A stretch of 64,000 bases of DNA from Flavobacterium agrisoli (GTDB lineage: Bacteria > Bacteroidota > Bacteroidia > Flavobacteriales > Flavobacteriaceae), in contig NZ_JAEHFV010000003.1 of NCBI RefSeq assembly GCF_016522065.1, forward strand, positions 62,001 through 126,000, given 5' to 3'. Of this stretch, positions 25,112 to 33,328 are shown one piece after another; the first letter of the stretch is position 1; every line of letters starts with the position of its first letter. The notes under the pieces are model-generated. The model did not search any database, had not been told where the DNA came from, and saw nothing but the letters and a program-made list of their open reading frames with translations. The translations under genes and the position numbers were made by a program.

Positions 25112-26143
25112 TTAGAAGCCGTATACTAAAGCAACTAATACTTGAGAAGCCGATTTAGCAGGGTTTAAATCTGAATTTACGAACATTACTTTATCTGAGT
25201 TTGAGTCAAGTCTAAACTCCGGGATAATCGTCAAACCACTTACTTTATAGTTTGCAGAAAATGTTAAAGCTGTTACGTCTGTATCCAATGAGCCTTCTTT
25301 TGATTTGAAGTACTCGCCACGAAGTCCTAAAGCAAAAGCATCGCTAAAAGCATAAGATGGGTACAAAGCAACTCCAGTATATCCTTGGTCGCCGTCGTTA
25401 GAAAAATCAGCAGCATTTAAACCTAACTTAAACTCATCTGTAATTTGAAAGTTAGCTGTTAAATCAAAAATAGTTCCGCTCACCGATCCATCCATAAAGT
25501 TGAAATAAGCGCTAATGGCGTCGTTAGTAAAAGACAATTGTCCTCCAACCGCATTTAAACCTTTTACTGGGTCTGCGTTGTAATAATTCCAAGAGTCATT
25601 AAATACACCTACCATTAAACCAAAATGATCCGAAATAGCATAATTTGCTTTTACTCCAGCGTTTTGGAAAGGCCCATTGGTAAACAAATAAGAAGTAGAA
25701 TAGTGGAAGTTAGCTACTGGCGAAATTACTTCGTATCCAATATAAGTTCCCATATAACCTGCTGTGAAACTTAATTTATCTGTTACAGCGTAGCTAGCAT
25801 ATAAGTTTTGAATGTGGAATGAATTTGCTCCATTACCTTCGTTGTATGTATTATCGGAGTTTGGAATCGATTGGTATTGTCCTCTTGGTCCAAAAGATAC
25901 TTCTCCCATAAAAGAAATTCCTTTAATGGTTTTTGAAAGTGCAACATCTAACATACCCAATGAAACCGAATTTTGGTCGGTAGCAAAACTGGTTGGGATG
26001 TTACTCACTTTTGAAAAATCGTATTTATAATATAAGTCTCCAGATCCTGATATTTTTAAAGGTGTTGTTTCTGGTGTTTCCTCTTGAGCAAATGTGTAAA
26101 AACTGGTTAAGAATAAACTCGAAAGTAATAAAATCTTCTTCAT
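25112..26143 (-). CDS. Outer-membrane beta-barrel porin (BBP2-like)
   Basis: 343 residues with a signal peptide (residues 1-19, YTFAQ). The rest is a run of amphipathic beta strands with aromatic girdles, ending in VALVYGF, a C-terminal Phe typical of outer-membrane barrels. Family traits are GSGDLYYKYDFSK near the start and GYMGTYIGYEVISP near 130. It resembles the putative beta-barrel porin-2 / OmpL-like family. It would let small solutes cross the outer membrane; the substrate is unknown. It is monocistronic, with a long upstream region. Confidence 0.82.
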   Translation of the reverse strand: MKKILLLSSLFLTSFYTFAQEETPETTPLKISGSGDLYYKYDFSKVSNIPTSFATDQNSVSLGMLDVALSKTIKGISFMGEVSFGPRGQYQSIPNSDNTYNEGNGANSFHIQNLYASYAVTDKLSFTAGYMGTYIGYEVISPVANFHYSTSYLFTNGPFQNAGVKANYAISDHFGLMVGVFNDSWNYYNADPVKGLNAVGGQLSFTNDAISAYFNFMDGSVSGTIFDLTANFQITDEFKLGLNAADFSNDGDQGYTGVALYPSYAFSDAFALGLRGEYFKSKEGSLDTDVTALTFSANYKVSGLTIIPEFRLDSNSDKVMFVNSDLNPAKSASQVLVALVYGF

Positions 26144-26661
26144 ATTAATTTTTTTTGGTTTGTAAATGATATTTGGTTATTTCTGTTTTTTAGTTAATAT
26201 TCAATTAGGATTTTTTTTCTAATCGGGTTTTGGTACTCTTTTTTTTGATGGTTTGGTTGCCCTTTTTGAATCATTAACTTGAAGCGAATTTATTAACTTT
26301 TAAAAAAGATTGAATATTTTGAAACGATTATTTGATTGAGAATGGAAAGATTTACGGATTACTAAAAAAGCAATATTGAAATCTAAATATTCTGTATTTA
26401 TAGGTTGCTTTTTTATAATTATTCTCAAATAAAAAAGAGGGGTTAAATTATAAAAATGTAGTAAAAAGCAAAACTACCCCCTAAAAAATACAGTATATTT
26501 TACTTTAAAACGTTTAAAATGCAGTTTGACCCCTAAAAAAAGTACACTGAGAGTTTATATTTTGTTTTTTTAAAAAAGTAGTTGATTTTGAAAGTTGATA
26601 CTTTCTTAATATGTTGTAGTTAGTTTTTTTTAGATTTAAAATTTAGCCTTTTTCAGAAAGC
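26144..26661. other. Long regulatory-looking intergenic region
   Basis: More than 500 bases upstream of the porin-like gene with no ORF. Two similar segments, CTACCCCCTAAAAAATACA near 26474-26492 and TGACCCCTAAAAAAAGTACA near 26527-26546, lie about 52 bases apart. An inverted TTTTAAACGTTTTAAA-type palindrome sits at about 26504-26519. These could be operators. Confidence 0.4.
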
Positions 26662-26698
26662 AAAAAAGGCCTTATTCTAATTGAATAAGACCTTTTTT
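26662..26698 (-). terminator. Terminator of yajC
   Basis: AAAAGGCCTTATTC / GAATAAGACCTTTT stem with a 5-base loop; a T run follows on the minus strand. Confidence 0.8.
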
Positions 26699-26723
26699 AA
26701 AAGTTCAGGAAAATTTTCTCTGA

Positions 26724-26996
26724 TTATTTTTTGGCTAATGCTGCGCTCATTTCCATTGAAATGGCCGAACGTTCCATTTTTAATTTGCCCGACATGGTTT
26801 CGATGATAACGGTTGTCTCAGCTAATTCGGCAACTCTACCGTGAAGTCCGCTTTTGGTAACTATTTTATCGCCTACTTTTAGGCTGCTTTCAAATTCTTT
26901 TTCGCTTTTAGCTCTTTTTTGTTGTGGACGAATCATAAAGAAATAGATTACCGCAAACATTAATAAAAACGGTGCAAACTGTGTTACTTGTTCCAT
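26724..26996 (-). CDS. yajC: Preprotein translocase subunit YajC
   Basis: 90 residues: one membrane helix at about 8-22 (FLLMFAVIYFFMIRP), the family motif IRPQQKRAK, then a small beta domain (GDKIVTKSGLHGRVAELAETTVIIE). It is an accessory subunit of the SecDF complex in the inner membrane. It is transcribed after nusB with a gap of 29 bases and followed by a terminator. Confidence 0.95.
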   Translation of the reverse strand: MEQVTQFAPFLLMFAVIYFFMIRPQQKRAKSEKEFESSLKVGDKIVTKSGLHGRVAELAETTVIIETMSGKLKMERSAISMEMSAALAKK

Positions 26997-27025
26997 AATA
27001 TAGATTTCTGTTTTAGTTTATAATT

Positions 27026-27970
27026 TTACATTAAACCGCGACCGGTTTTTAGCATTCTTTTGCTAGCTTCTAAATCTTTCACCAAGCTGTCTAAAATTCC
27101 GTTGATAAAGATACTACTCTTTGGAGTCGAATATTCTTTGGCTAGTTCTAAATATTCATTCAATGTTACTTTTACCGGAATCGATGGAAATTTTAAAAAT
27201 TCGCAAATGGCCATCTTTAATATAATGGTGTCAATTTCGGCAATACGGTCGGTATCCCAATTGGGAGTTTTACCGTCGTATTCTTTAGCGAGTACTTTTT
27301 CGTTTAAAACGGTTTTTCGAAACAAATCTTTAGCAAAATCTTTGTCTTCGGCATCCTTATATAAACGAGGCACTCTAAATTCGCCTTCTTCCGAATTTTT
27401 TAAAGCTTTTAATTGTTTGATGATTTGTGTATTTACCACCGGAATATCATCAACCCAAGTTAATTTATCGTCTTCTAGGTAATCGTATAATTTTTCGTTA
27501 GGTACAATAACTTCCGAAAATAAGTCAATGATAAATCGTTTGTCTTCCTCGAAAGTGTTTATGTTGTTGCTCATGTATTTTTGATACAATTCACTTGCTT
27601 TAACTTCTTTTAAAAGTAAAATGATATAATCGTCGTTAAGTGACCAGTTGTTGATTTTTCGGTTTTCTAACGCAATACTTAACGAGTTGTTCTCGGCTAG
27701 AATTTGAAAAACTTGATTTTTGATGAATTTTTCATTTGGATTGCGTTCTGCAGCAGTGGCCAAATGTTTTTTGCTGGATAGGTGTAAAAATTCGGCTTCT
27801 TTTTTACAAATTTCGATTAACGAAGAAACCATAATAAGGTATAAGTCCTGAATGCTGTCTATGCTGTAAAAAAGAAATTTTTCTTCTTTTTCTAGATTGT
27901 CCGATCCATTTTGATGCATGGCATAAATGGTTTGCATTACTTTTAAGCGAATGTGTCTTCTGTTTACCAC
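27026..27970 (-). CDS. nusB: Transcription antitermination factor NusB
   Basis: 314 residues from the GTG at 27970 (MVNRRHIRLKVMQTIYAMHQ), the usual start sequence of the Bacteroidota protein. The frame continues upstream to a TTG, but that leader is not conserved. The N-terminal helix is followed by an insertion of about 140 residues that the enterobacterial protein lacks, and the C-terminal domain (WDTDRIAEIDTIILKMAICEFLKFPSIPVKVTLNEYLELAKEYSTPKSSIFINGILD) is the NusB core. It joins the rRNA antitermination complex. It is followed by yajC. Confidence 0.92.
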   Translation of the reverse strand: MVNRRHIRLKVMQTIYAMHQNGSDNLEKEEKFLFYSIDSIQDLYLIMVSSLIEICKKEAEFLHLSSKKHLATAAERNPNEKFIKNQVFQILAENNSLSIALENRKINNWSLNDDYIILLLKEVKASELYQKYMSNNINTFEEDKRFIIDLFSEVIVPNEKLYDYLEDDKLTWVDDIPVVNTQIIKQLKALKNSEEGEFRVPRLYKDAEDKDFAKDLFRKTVLNEKVLAKEYDGKTPNWDTDRIAEIDTIILKMAICEFLKFPSIPVKVTLNEYLELAKEYSTPKSSIFINGILDSLVKDLEASKRMLKTGRGLM

Positions 27971-28072
27971 TTTGTAAGAACTTTTATTAAAATTAGGCTG
28001 CAAAAATAAACATTTCTAATTGCATATTAAAATATATGATTCATAAATAAAATTAAAATAAGGTATAAAAGC

Positions 28073-28100
28073 AAAGCCAGTCTTACTGAGGACTGGCTTT
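28073..28100 (-). terminator. Terminator of the amino-acid dehydrogenase gene
   Basis: AAAGCCAGTC / GACTGGCTTT stem with an eight-base loop; the T run is weak. Confidence 0.6.
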
Positions 28101-28141
28101 GGTGTACTAATTCAAAAGTATTTTATGATTTATTTCATCTA

Positions 28142-29248
28142 TTAAAGTTTATTGTTTTCTAATTTTCGTGCATCAATTCGGTTTTGCGCAATTGTCAAAG
28201 CGGCTTGATGTGTAGTGCAGTTGTTTTTTTCGGCAAAATCGATGATTTCCAACGTGGTGTTGTAGATATTTTCGGTTTTGCTCATGATTTCTGCTTTTCC
28301 GTAATGCGCTAATTCAGCATAAACATTGATGATACCACCGGCGTTAATCAAGAAATCGGGTGCGTACAAAATGCCTTTTTCGGTTAGCATTTTCCCATGA
28401 ATAGTTTCGTTCGCCAATTGATTGTTTGCAGCTCCGGCAATTACTTTTGCTTTCAATTTGTGAATGCTCTCTTCGTTTAAAGTAGCTCCCATGGCACATG
28501 GCGCATAAATATCAACATCGGCTGTGTATAAATCAAGCCCTGTATAAATAGACGCATTGTATTTTTGAGCCACATTATATAATCTCTCTTCGTTAATATC
28601 GGTAATGGTTACTTGAGCTCCTTCTTTTGTCAAATAGTCAACTAAAGCTTCACCCACATGTCCAATTCCTTGTACTAAAACTTTTTTGCCCTCTAAAACA
28701 TCCGAACCAAATTGGTGTTTTGCAGCTGCTTTCATGCCAAGAAAAACCCCATAAGCTGTGATCGGAGAAGGATTTCCAGATCCGCCTTTTTCTTCCGAAA
28801 TTCCAGTTACGTAAGGTGTCACTTCTCTTACAGTATCCATGTCTTTGGTTTCCATACCCACATCTTCTGCGGTAATGTATCTTCCACTCAACGAATGAAC
28901 AAATTCGCCGAACTTACGCATTAATTCAGGTGTTTTTTGAGTTTTAGCATCGCCAATAATTACGGCTTTACCACCTCCAATATTCAAACCTGTAATGGCT
29001 GATTTAAAGGTCATTCCTCTTGAAAGACGTAAAACATCATTCAAAGCTTCCCATTCGTTGGCATAATTCCACATTCTGGTACCGCCCAAAGCTGGTCCCA
29101 TAACCGAATTGTGAATGCCAATTATTGCTTTTAAACCTGTATCTTTGTCGTTGCAAAAAACAATTTGTTCGTGATTGTCGAAAGAAAGCTGACCAAAAAC
29201 GGGATCCATTTTTTCTAATTCTTTACCGGAAGTAAAAGTTGCATTCAT
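28142..29248 (-). CDS. Glu/Leu/Phe/Val family amino-acid dehydrogenase (leucine dehydrogenase-like)
   Basis: 368 residues. The dimerisation/catalytic domain carries GPALGGTRMW, and the catalytic-lysine region is TFKSAITGLNIGGGKAVIIGD. The NAD-binding Rossmann domain opens with VLVQGIGHVGEAL, and GAANNQLA and PDFLINAGGIINV follow. The length and motifs fit leucine dehydrogenases, which deaminate branched-chain amino acids to 2-oxo acids. The E2 acyltransferase gene at 43281 could take over the product, though the two are 14 kb apart. A -7-like element lies 54 bases upstream. Confidence 0.92.
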   Translation of the reverse strand: MNATFTSGKELEKMDPVFGQLSFDNHEQIVFCNDKDTGLKAIIGIHNSVMGPALGGTRMWNYANEWEALNDVLRLSRGMTFKSAITGLNIGGGKAVIIGDAKTQKTPELMRKFGEFVHSLSGRYITAEDVGMETKDMDTVREVTPYVTGISEEKGGSGNPSPITAYGVFLGMKAAAKHQFGSDVLEGKKVLVQGIGHVGEALVDYLTKEGAQVTITDINEERLYNVAQKYNASIYTGLDLYTADVDIYAPCAMGATLNEESIHKLKAKVIAGAANNQLANETIHGKMLTEKGILYAPDFLINAGGIINVYAELAHYGKAEIMSKTENIYNTTLEIIDFAEKNNCTTHQAALTIAQNRIDARKLENNKL

Positions 29249-29301
29249 AGCAGTTGGTTTTTTTAAGTGAGTTAATTTGTGAATTCGTTAAAAATGCATT
29301 T

Positions 29302-29309
29302 CAAAAGTA
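29302..29309 (-). promoter_or_regulatory. Putative -7 element of the dehydrogenase gene
   Basis: On the minus strand TACTTTTG fits TAnnTTTG. Confidence 0.35.
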
Positions 29310-29455
29310 CTACAAAAATGAATATATGCTAATATTTTTGTGTTATTTTGTTGATATGATAATGTGTTTTGGTGTTTTTTGAATGCATTTTTTATTCATT
29401 AAGCGTTAAAAACCTTTTAAAACAAAACTATATTGATCCTTTTTATCACATAAAA

Positions 29456-31216
29456 ATGAAAGAATTACGTTATTTAGACAAATACTTTATAAAATATAAA
29501 CTCCATTTTTTAGCTGGAATTTTTATCACCATAATCGCACAAATTTTCTTTTTATTTACACCAAAACTAATCAGTCAATCCTTTGAAGCCATTGAAGGTT
29601 TTGCTAAATCTGATTCGATTTCGGTTGAAGTTATCAAAAGTGAATTGGTTTCGAATATTTTATTGATTATACTAACAGCCATTATTGCCGGATTTTTGAC
29701 CTTTTTGATGCGCCAAACTTTGATTGTGATGTCGCGTCATATTGAGTTTGACTTAAAAAATGAAGTTTTTCAGCAATATGAAAATTTAGCGCAAAATTTT
29801 TACAAACAAAACCGCACGGGAGATTTAATGAATCGCATTAGCGAAGATGTTTCGAAAGTCCGAATGTACGTTGGACCTGCAGTAATGTACACCATCAATA
29901 CGTTAATTCGTTTTGTTATTGTACTGATTTATATGTTTAATGTTTCGCCTAAATTAACTTTATATACCATTCTGCCTTTGCCCATTTTGTCATTTTGTAT
30001 TTTTAAATTGAGTAACGAAATCAACAAACGCAGTACTACTTTTCAGCAATATTTATCCAAAGTGTCGAGTTTTACCCAAGAAATTTTTTCGGGAATTCGA
30101 GTAATAAAAGCCAATTCATTAGAAAACCAGCATCAAAATAATATGATTGATTTGGCTAACGAAAGCAAGGCTAAAAGTCTGGATTTGGCAAAAGTACAAT
30201 CGCTTTTTGGACCTTTAATGATTGCTTTAATTGGTATTAGTAATTTGGTCGTCATTTACAGTGGCGGTGCAATGTATATTAACGGAAGTATTTCGAGTAT
30301 CGGAACTATTGCCGAGTTTATTTTATACGTTAATATGTTAACTTGGCCAGTGGCCTCTTTGGGATGGATTTCATCGATGATTCAAGAAGCCGAAGCTTCT
30401 CAAAAACGATTAAATGAATTTTTGAAAATTGAACCCGAAATTACCAATACAAACGAAGCATCGTCCGAAATTCAAGGCGCCATTGCCTTTCATGACGTGA
30501 GTTTTACTTATGATGACACGAAAATATTGGCTTTGGATAAGGTTAGTTTTACTGTTGAAAAAGGCGAAACATTGGCAATTTTGGGTAAAACAGGTTCCGG
30601 GAAATCGACTATTTTGGCGCTCATTTCGCGATTGTATGATGTAAGTAAAGGAAGCATTACCATAGACGGAATTGCTATTCCCGATTTAAATTTAAACGAT
30701 TTACGAAACAGTATTGGTATAGTGCCACAAGATGCTTTTTTGTTTTCGGATACCATAAAAAACAACATCAAATTTGGTAATCAATCAGCAACAGATGAAC
30801 AGGTGGAACAAGCCGCAAAAGCAGCCGTAGTGCACGATAATATTATGGGGTTTAACAAACAATATGATACGGTTTTAGGGGAACGCGGTATTACGCTTTC
30901 GGGCGGACAAAAGCAGCGTGTTTCTATAGCAAGAGCTATTATTAAAGATCCCGAAATTTTACTTTTTGATGATTGCTTGTCGGCTGTGGATACCGAAACC
31001 GAAGAAACCATTTTGAATAACCTGTTTGAAATTTGTAAAAACAAAACCACTATAATTGTGAGCCACCGCATTTCGTCGGCCAAAAATGCAGATAAAATTA
31101 TAATTTTAGAAGACGGAAAAATAATACAGCAAGGTTCTCATAATCAATTAATAAATCAGGAGGGCTATTATTCGGCCTTGTATTTAAAGCAACTTTCGGA
31201 AAAAGAATTACTTTAA
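29456..31216 (+). CDS. ABC transporter, fused permease and ATPase (MsbA-like)
   Basis: 586 residues from the ATG at 29456 (MKELRYLDKYFIKYKLHF), the usual start of this group; the frame also extends 29 codons upstream with no signal-like feature. Six membrane helices span residues 20-300. The ATPase has Walker A LGKTGSGKST near 380, Q-loop VPQDAFLF, signature LSGGQKQR and Walker B ILLFDDCLSAVD. It should export a lipid or drug across the inner membrane as a dimer. The DUF3276 gene follows after 66 bases. Confidence 0.92.
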   Translation: MKELRYLDKYFIKYKLHFLAGIFITIIAQIFFLFTPKLISQSFEAIEGFAKSDSISVEVIKSELVSNILLIILTAIIAGFLTFLMRQTLIVMSRHIEFDLKNEVFQQYENLAQNFYKQNRTGDLMNRISEDVSKVRMYVGPAVMYTINTLIRFVIVLIYMFNVSPKLTLYTILPLPILSFCIFKLSNEINKRSTTFQQYLSKVSSFTQEIFSGIRVIKANSLENQHQNNMIDLANESKAKSLDLAKVQSLFGPLMIALIGISNLVVIYSGGAMYINGSISSIGTIAEFILYVNMLTWPVASLGWISSMIQEAEASQKRLNEFLKIEPEITNTNEASSEIQGAIAFHDVSFTYDDTKILALDKVSFTVEKGETLAILGKTGSGKSTILALISRLYDVSKGSITIDGIAIPDLNLNDLRNSIGIVPQDAFLFSDTIKNNIKFGNQSATDEQVEQAAKAAVVHDNIMGFNKQYDTVLGERGITLSGGQKQRVSIARAIIKDPEILLFDDCLSAVDTETEETILNNLFEICKNKTTIIVSHRISSAKNADKIIILEDGKIIQQGSHNQLINQEGYYSALYLKQLSEKELL

Positions 31217-31282
31217 ATGTTGGATAATAGATAATTTTTTATGATTTTTGATTGCTATTAAATATAAAATGATAGAAAGATT

Positions 31283-31660
31283 ATGAGAGAAAATGACCTA
31301 TTAGAAAAAGAAGAAATCTTTTCTAAAGTATTACGTGCGGGCAGAAGAACGTATTTCTTTGACGTAAGAGCTACTAAAGCTGACGATTATTATATCACGA
31401 TTACGGAAAGTAAAAAATTTACTGAAGAAGATGGTTCTTTCCATTTCAAAAAACACAAAATTTATTTGTACAAAGAAGATTTTAGTGCTTTTGCCGAAAT
31501 TTTAGGCGATATGACTTCGTATGTTTTGAATCACAAAGGAGAAGAAGTTATTTCTGAAAGACATCAAAAAGACTTTAAAAAAGACACTATTGGAGGCAAA
31601 AATGAAGAGTTTGTTACCGAAACTTCTTCGTTTACCGATATTGACTTTGATGATATTTAA
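31283..31660 (+). CDS. DUF3276 family protein (PUR-alpha-like)
   Basis: 125 residues: IFSKVLRAGRRTYFFDVRATKADDYYITITESKK is the PUR repeat pattern, repeated less clearly as KHKIYLYKEDFSAFAEIL. Homologues fold like the nucleic-acid-binding PUR domain and are widespread in Bacteroidota. The acidic tail is typical. It probably binds single-stranded DNA or RNA in the cytoplasm. The ABC exporter gene lies just upstream on the same strand. Confidence 0.9.
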   Translation: MRENDLLEKEEIFSKVLRAGRRTYFFDVRATKADDYYITITESKKFTEEDGSFHFKKHKIYLYKEDFSAFAEILGDMTSYVLNHKGEEVISERHQKDFKKDTIGGKNEEFVTETSSFTDIDFDDI

Positions 31661-31682
31661 TCTTTCTTTAGATAAAAATACA

Positions 31683-31715
31683 AAGCCCTTCTTTTTTGAG
31701 AAGGGCTTCTTTTTT
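31683..31715 (+). terminator. Terminator of DUF3276 gene
   Basis: AAGCCCTTC / GAAGGGCTT stem with an eight-base loop and a T run. It may also serve the converging permease gene. Confidence 0.85.
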
Positions 31716-31719
31716 GTGA

Positions 31720-33132
31720 TTATTTTTTGTTTTTAGTGAGATAATAAATCGGAATACCGGTTAGCATAATTAAAACACCCCATCCACAAGTTGCCCATTT
31801 GGTAACTAATAAAGCAATACTCAAAGCACTTGCAAAAACAACATATACCATTGGAATAAACGGATAACCGAATGCTTTATAAGGGCGTTCCAGTTCAGGT
31901 CTTTTTTTTCTTAAAATGAAAATGCCGTAAATAGTTAAAATGTAAAAAATCAATACAATTATAATTACAAAATCCAATAAAGCACCGTAGGTTCCTGTTA
32001 AGCATAAAACCGAAGCCCAACCGCATTGCAGCCATAATGCCCAAGCTGGTACATTGTGTTTGTTTAAAACACCCGCTTTTTTAAAGAATAATCCATCTTG
32101 AGCCATGGTATAATATACACGCGCTCCCGCCATAATAAGTCCGTTATTACAAGCAAATGTCGAAATCATAATCATAATAGCGATGATGAGTGTTCCCATA
32201 TTTCCTAAAATATTTTCGGCTACTACTACGGCCACACGGTCGTATTGTGCCGTAGCAATGGCATCAAAAGAAACTACTGAAACATACATTAAATTGGTTA
32301 AAACGTACAACGAAGTGACTATAAAGGTTCCTAGAAAAAGACTCAGTCCTACATTTTTTTTTGGGTTTTTAATTTCGCCAGCTATAAAAGTAACACCGTT
32401 CCAAGCATCGCTAGAAAAAAGAGCTCCCACCATTGCCGCTGCAACTCCCGAAATAAAAGCACTGCCACTAATCGATTTCCAAGTAGAAGTTGTGATGTCA
32501 AAATTACGAGCTTGCCAGGCATTGGCCCAATTCGCGTCCCAAATGTTTACTTTTCCTGCCCATGACAGTCCAAGTACAATCAAACCTAAAAGGGAGGCTA
32601 TTTTGATAATCGTTAAAACAGTTTGCATTACTTTACTGTTTTTTACGCCCAAACTGTTAAGATACGTTAAACCCACAATAGTTACAATCGCCAATATTTG
32701 CGCTACATTGACTTGAAAGTTGCCTATTGAAAAAAGAATGTTGTGCTCTCCTAAAGGCTCGTACAAATAAGCAGAAAACTTAGAAAAAGCCACGCCAACT
32801 GCCGCAATGGTGCCCGTTTGTATCACGGCAAAGAAACTCCATCCGTACAAAAAAGCAATCAATTTGTTGTAGGCTTCTTGTAGGTATACGTATTGGCCGC
32901 CTGCTTTTGGAAACATGGCACTCAATTCGCCATAACTCACTGCTGCAATTACGGTTACAATACCCGACAGTATCCAAATTAAAGTGAGCCAACCCGCAGA
33001 GCCAACTTGCCGCGCTATATCGGCACTTACAATAAAAATTCCGGAACCAATCATGGAGCCTACGACTAACATGGTTCCGTCAAATAAGCCGAGTTCTCTT
33101 TTGAAAGAAGTTTCTGTTTTTGTGGTATTCAT
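31720..33132 (-). CDS. APC superfamily amino-acid permease
   Basis: 470 residues with 12 predicted membrane helices. The first helix has the family glycine motif (VVGSMIGSGIFIVSADIA), and GWSFFAVIQTG, SSDAWNGVTFIAGEIKNPKKN and a C-terminal RKKRPELERPYKAFGYPFIP follow, as in L-amino-acid transporter-like members. It would exchange or import amino acids across the inner membrane. It is divergent from the hybrid regulator gene, sharing a 196-base region with it. The substrate is unknown. Confidence 0.9.
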   Translation of the reverse strand: MNTTKTETSFKRELGLFDGTMLVVGSMIGSGIFIVSADIARQVGSAGWLTLIWILSGIVTVIAAVSYGELSAMFPKAGGQYVYLQEAYNKLIAFLYGWSFFAVIQTGTIAAVGVAFSKFSAYLYEPLGEHNILFSIGNFQVNVAQILAIVTIVGLTYLNSLGVKNSKVMQTVLTIIKIASLLGLIVLGLSWAGKVNIWDANWANAWQARNFDITTSTWKSISGSAFISGVAAAMVGALFSSDAWNGVTFIAGEIKNPKKNVGLSLFLGTFIVTSLYVLTNLMYVSVVSFDAIATAQYDRVAVVVAENILGNMGTLIIAIMIMISTFACNNGLIMAGARVYYTMAQDGLFFKKAGVLNKHNVPAWALWLQCGWASVLCLTGTYGALLDFVIIIVLIFYILTIYGIFILRKKRPELERPYKAFGYPFIPMVYVVFASALSIALLVTKWATCGWGVLIMLTGIPIYYLTKNKK

Positions 33133-33328
33133 TTGCGTTAAATTTGTCTTTAAAGATACTTATTTATCAGAAGCTGCAAGAAAAGCAAAATCGATTTACT
33201 TTGTTTTTTTTCGAGAAATCCCTTCCGAAAATCCAAAATCAAATTGCTTCATTTTAAAATCAAAGGATACAAACAAAATATAAAAGTCTTATTTTGCAAT
33301 CTGTTTGTAAGTTTTATTTGAAACTGTA

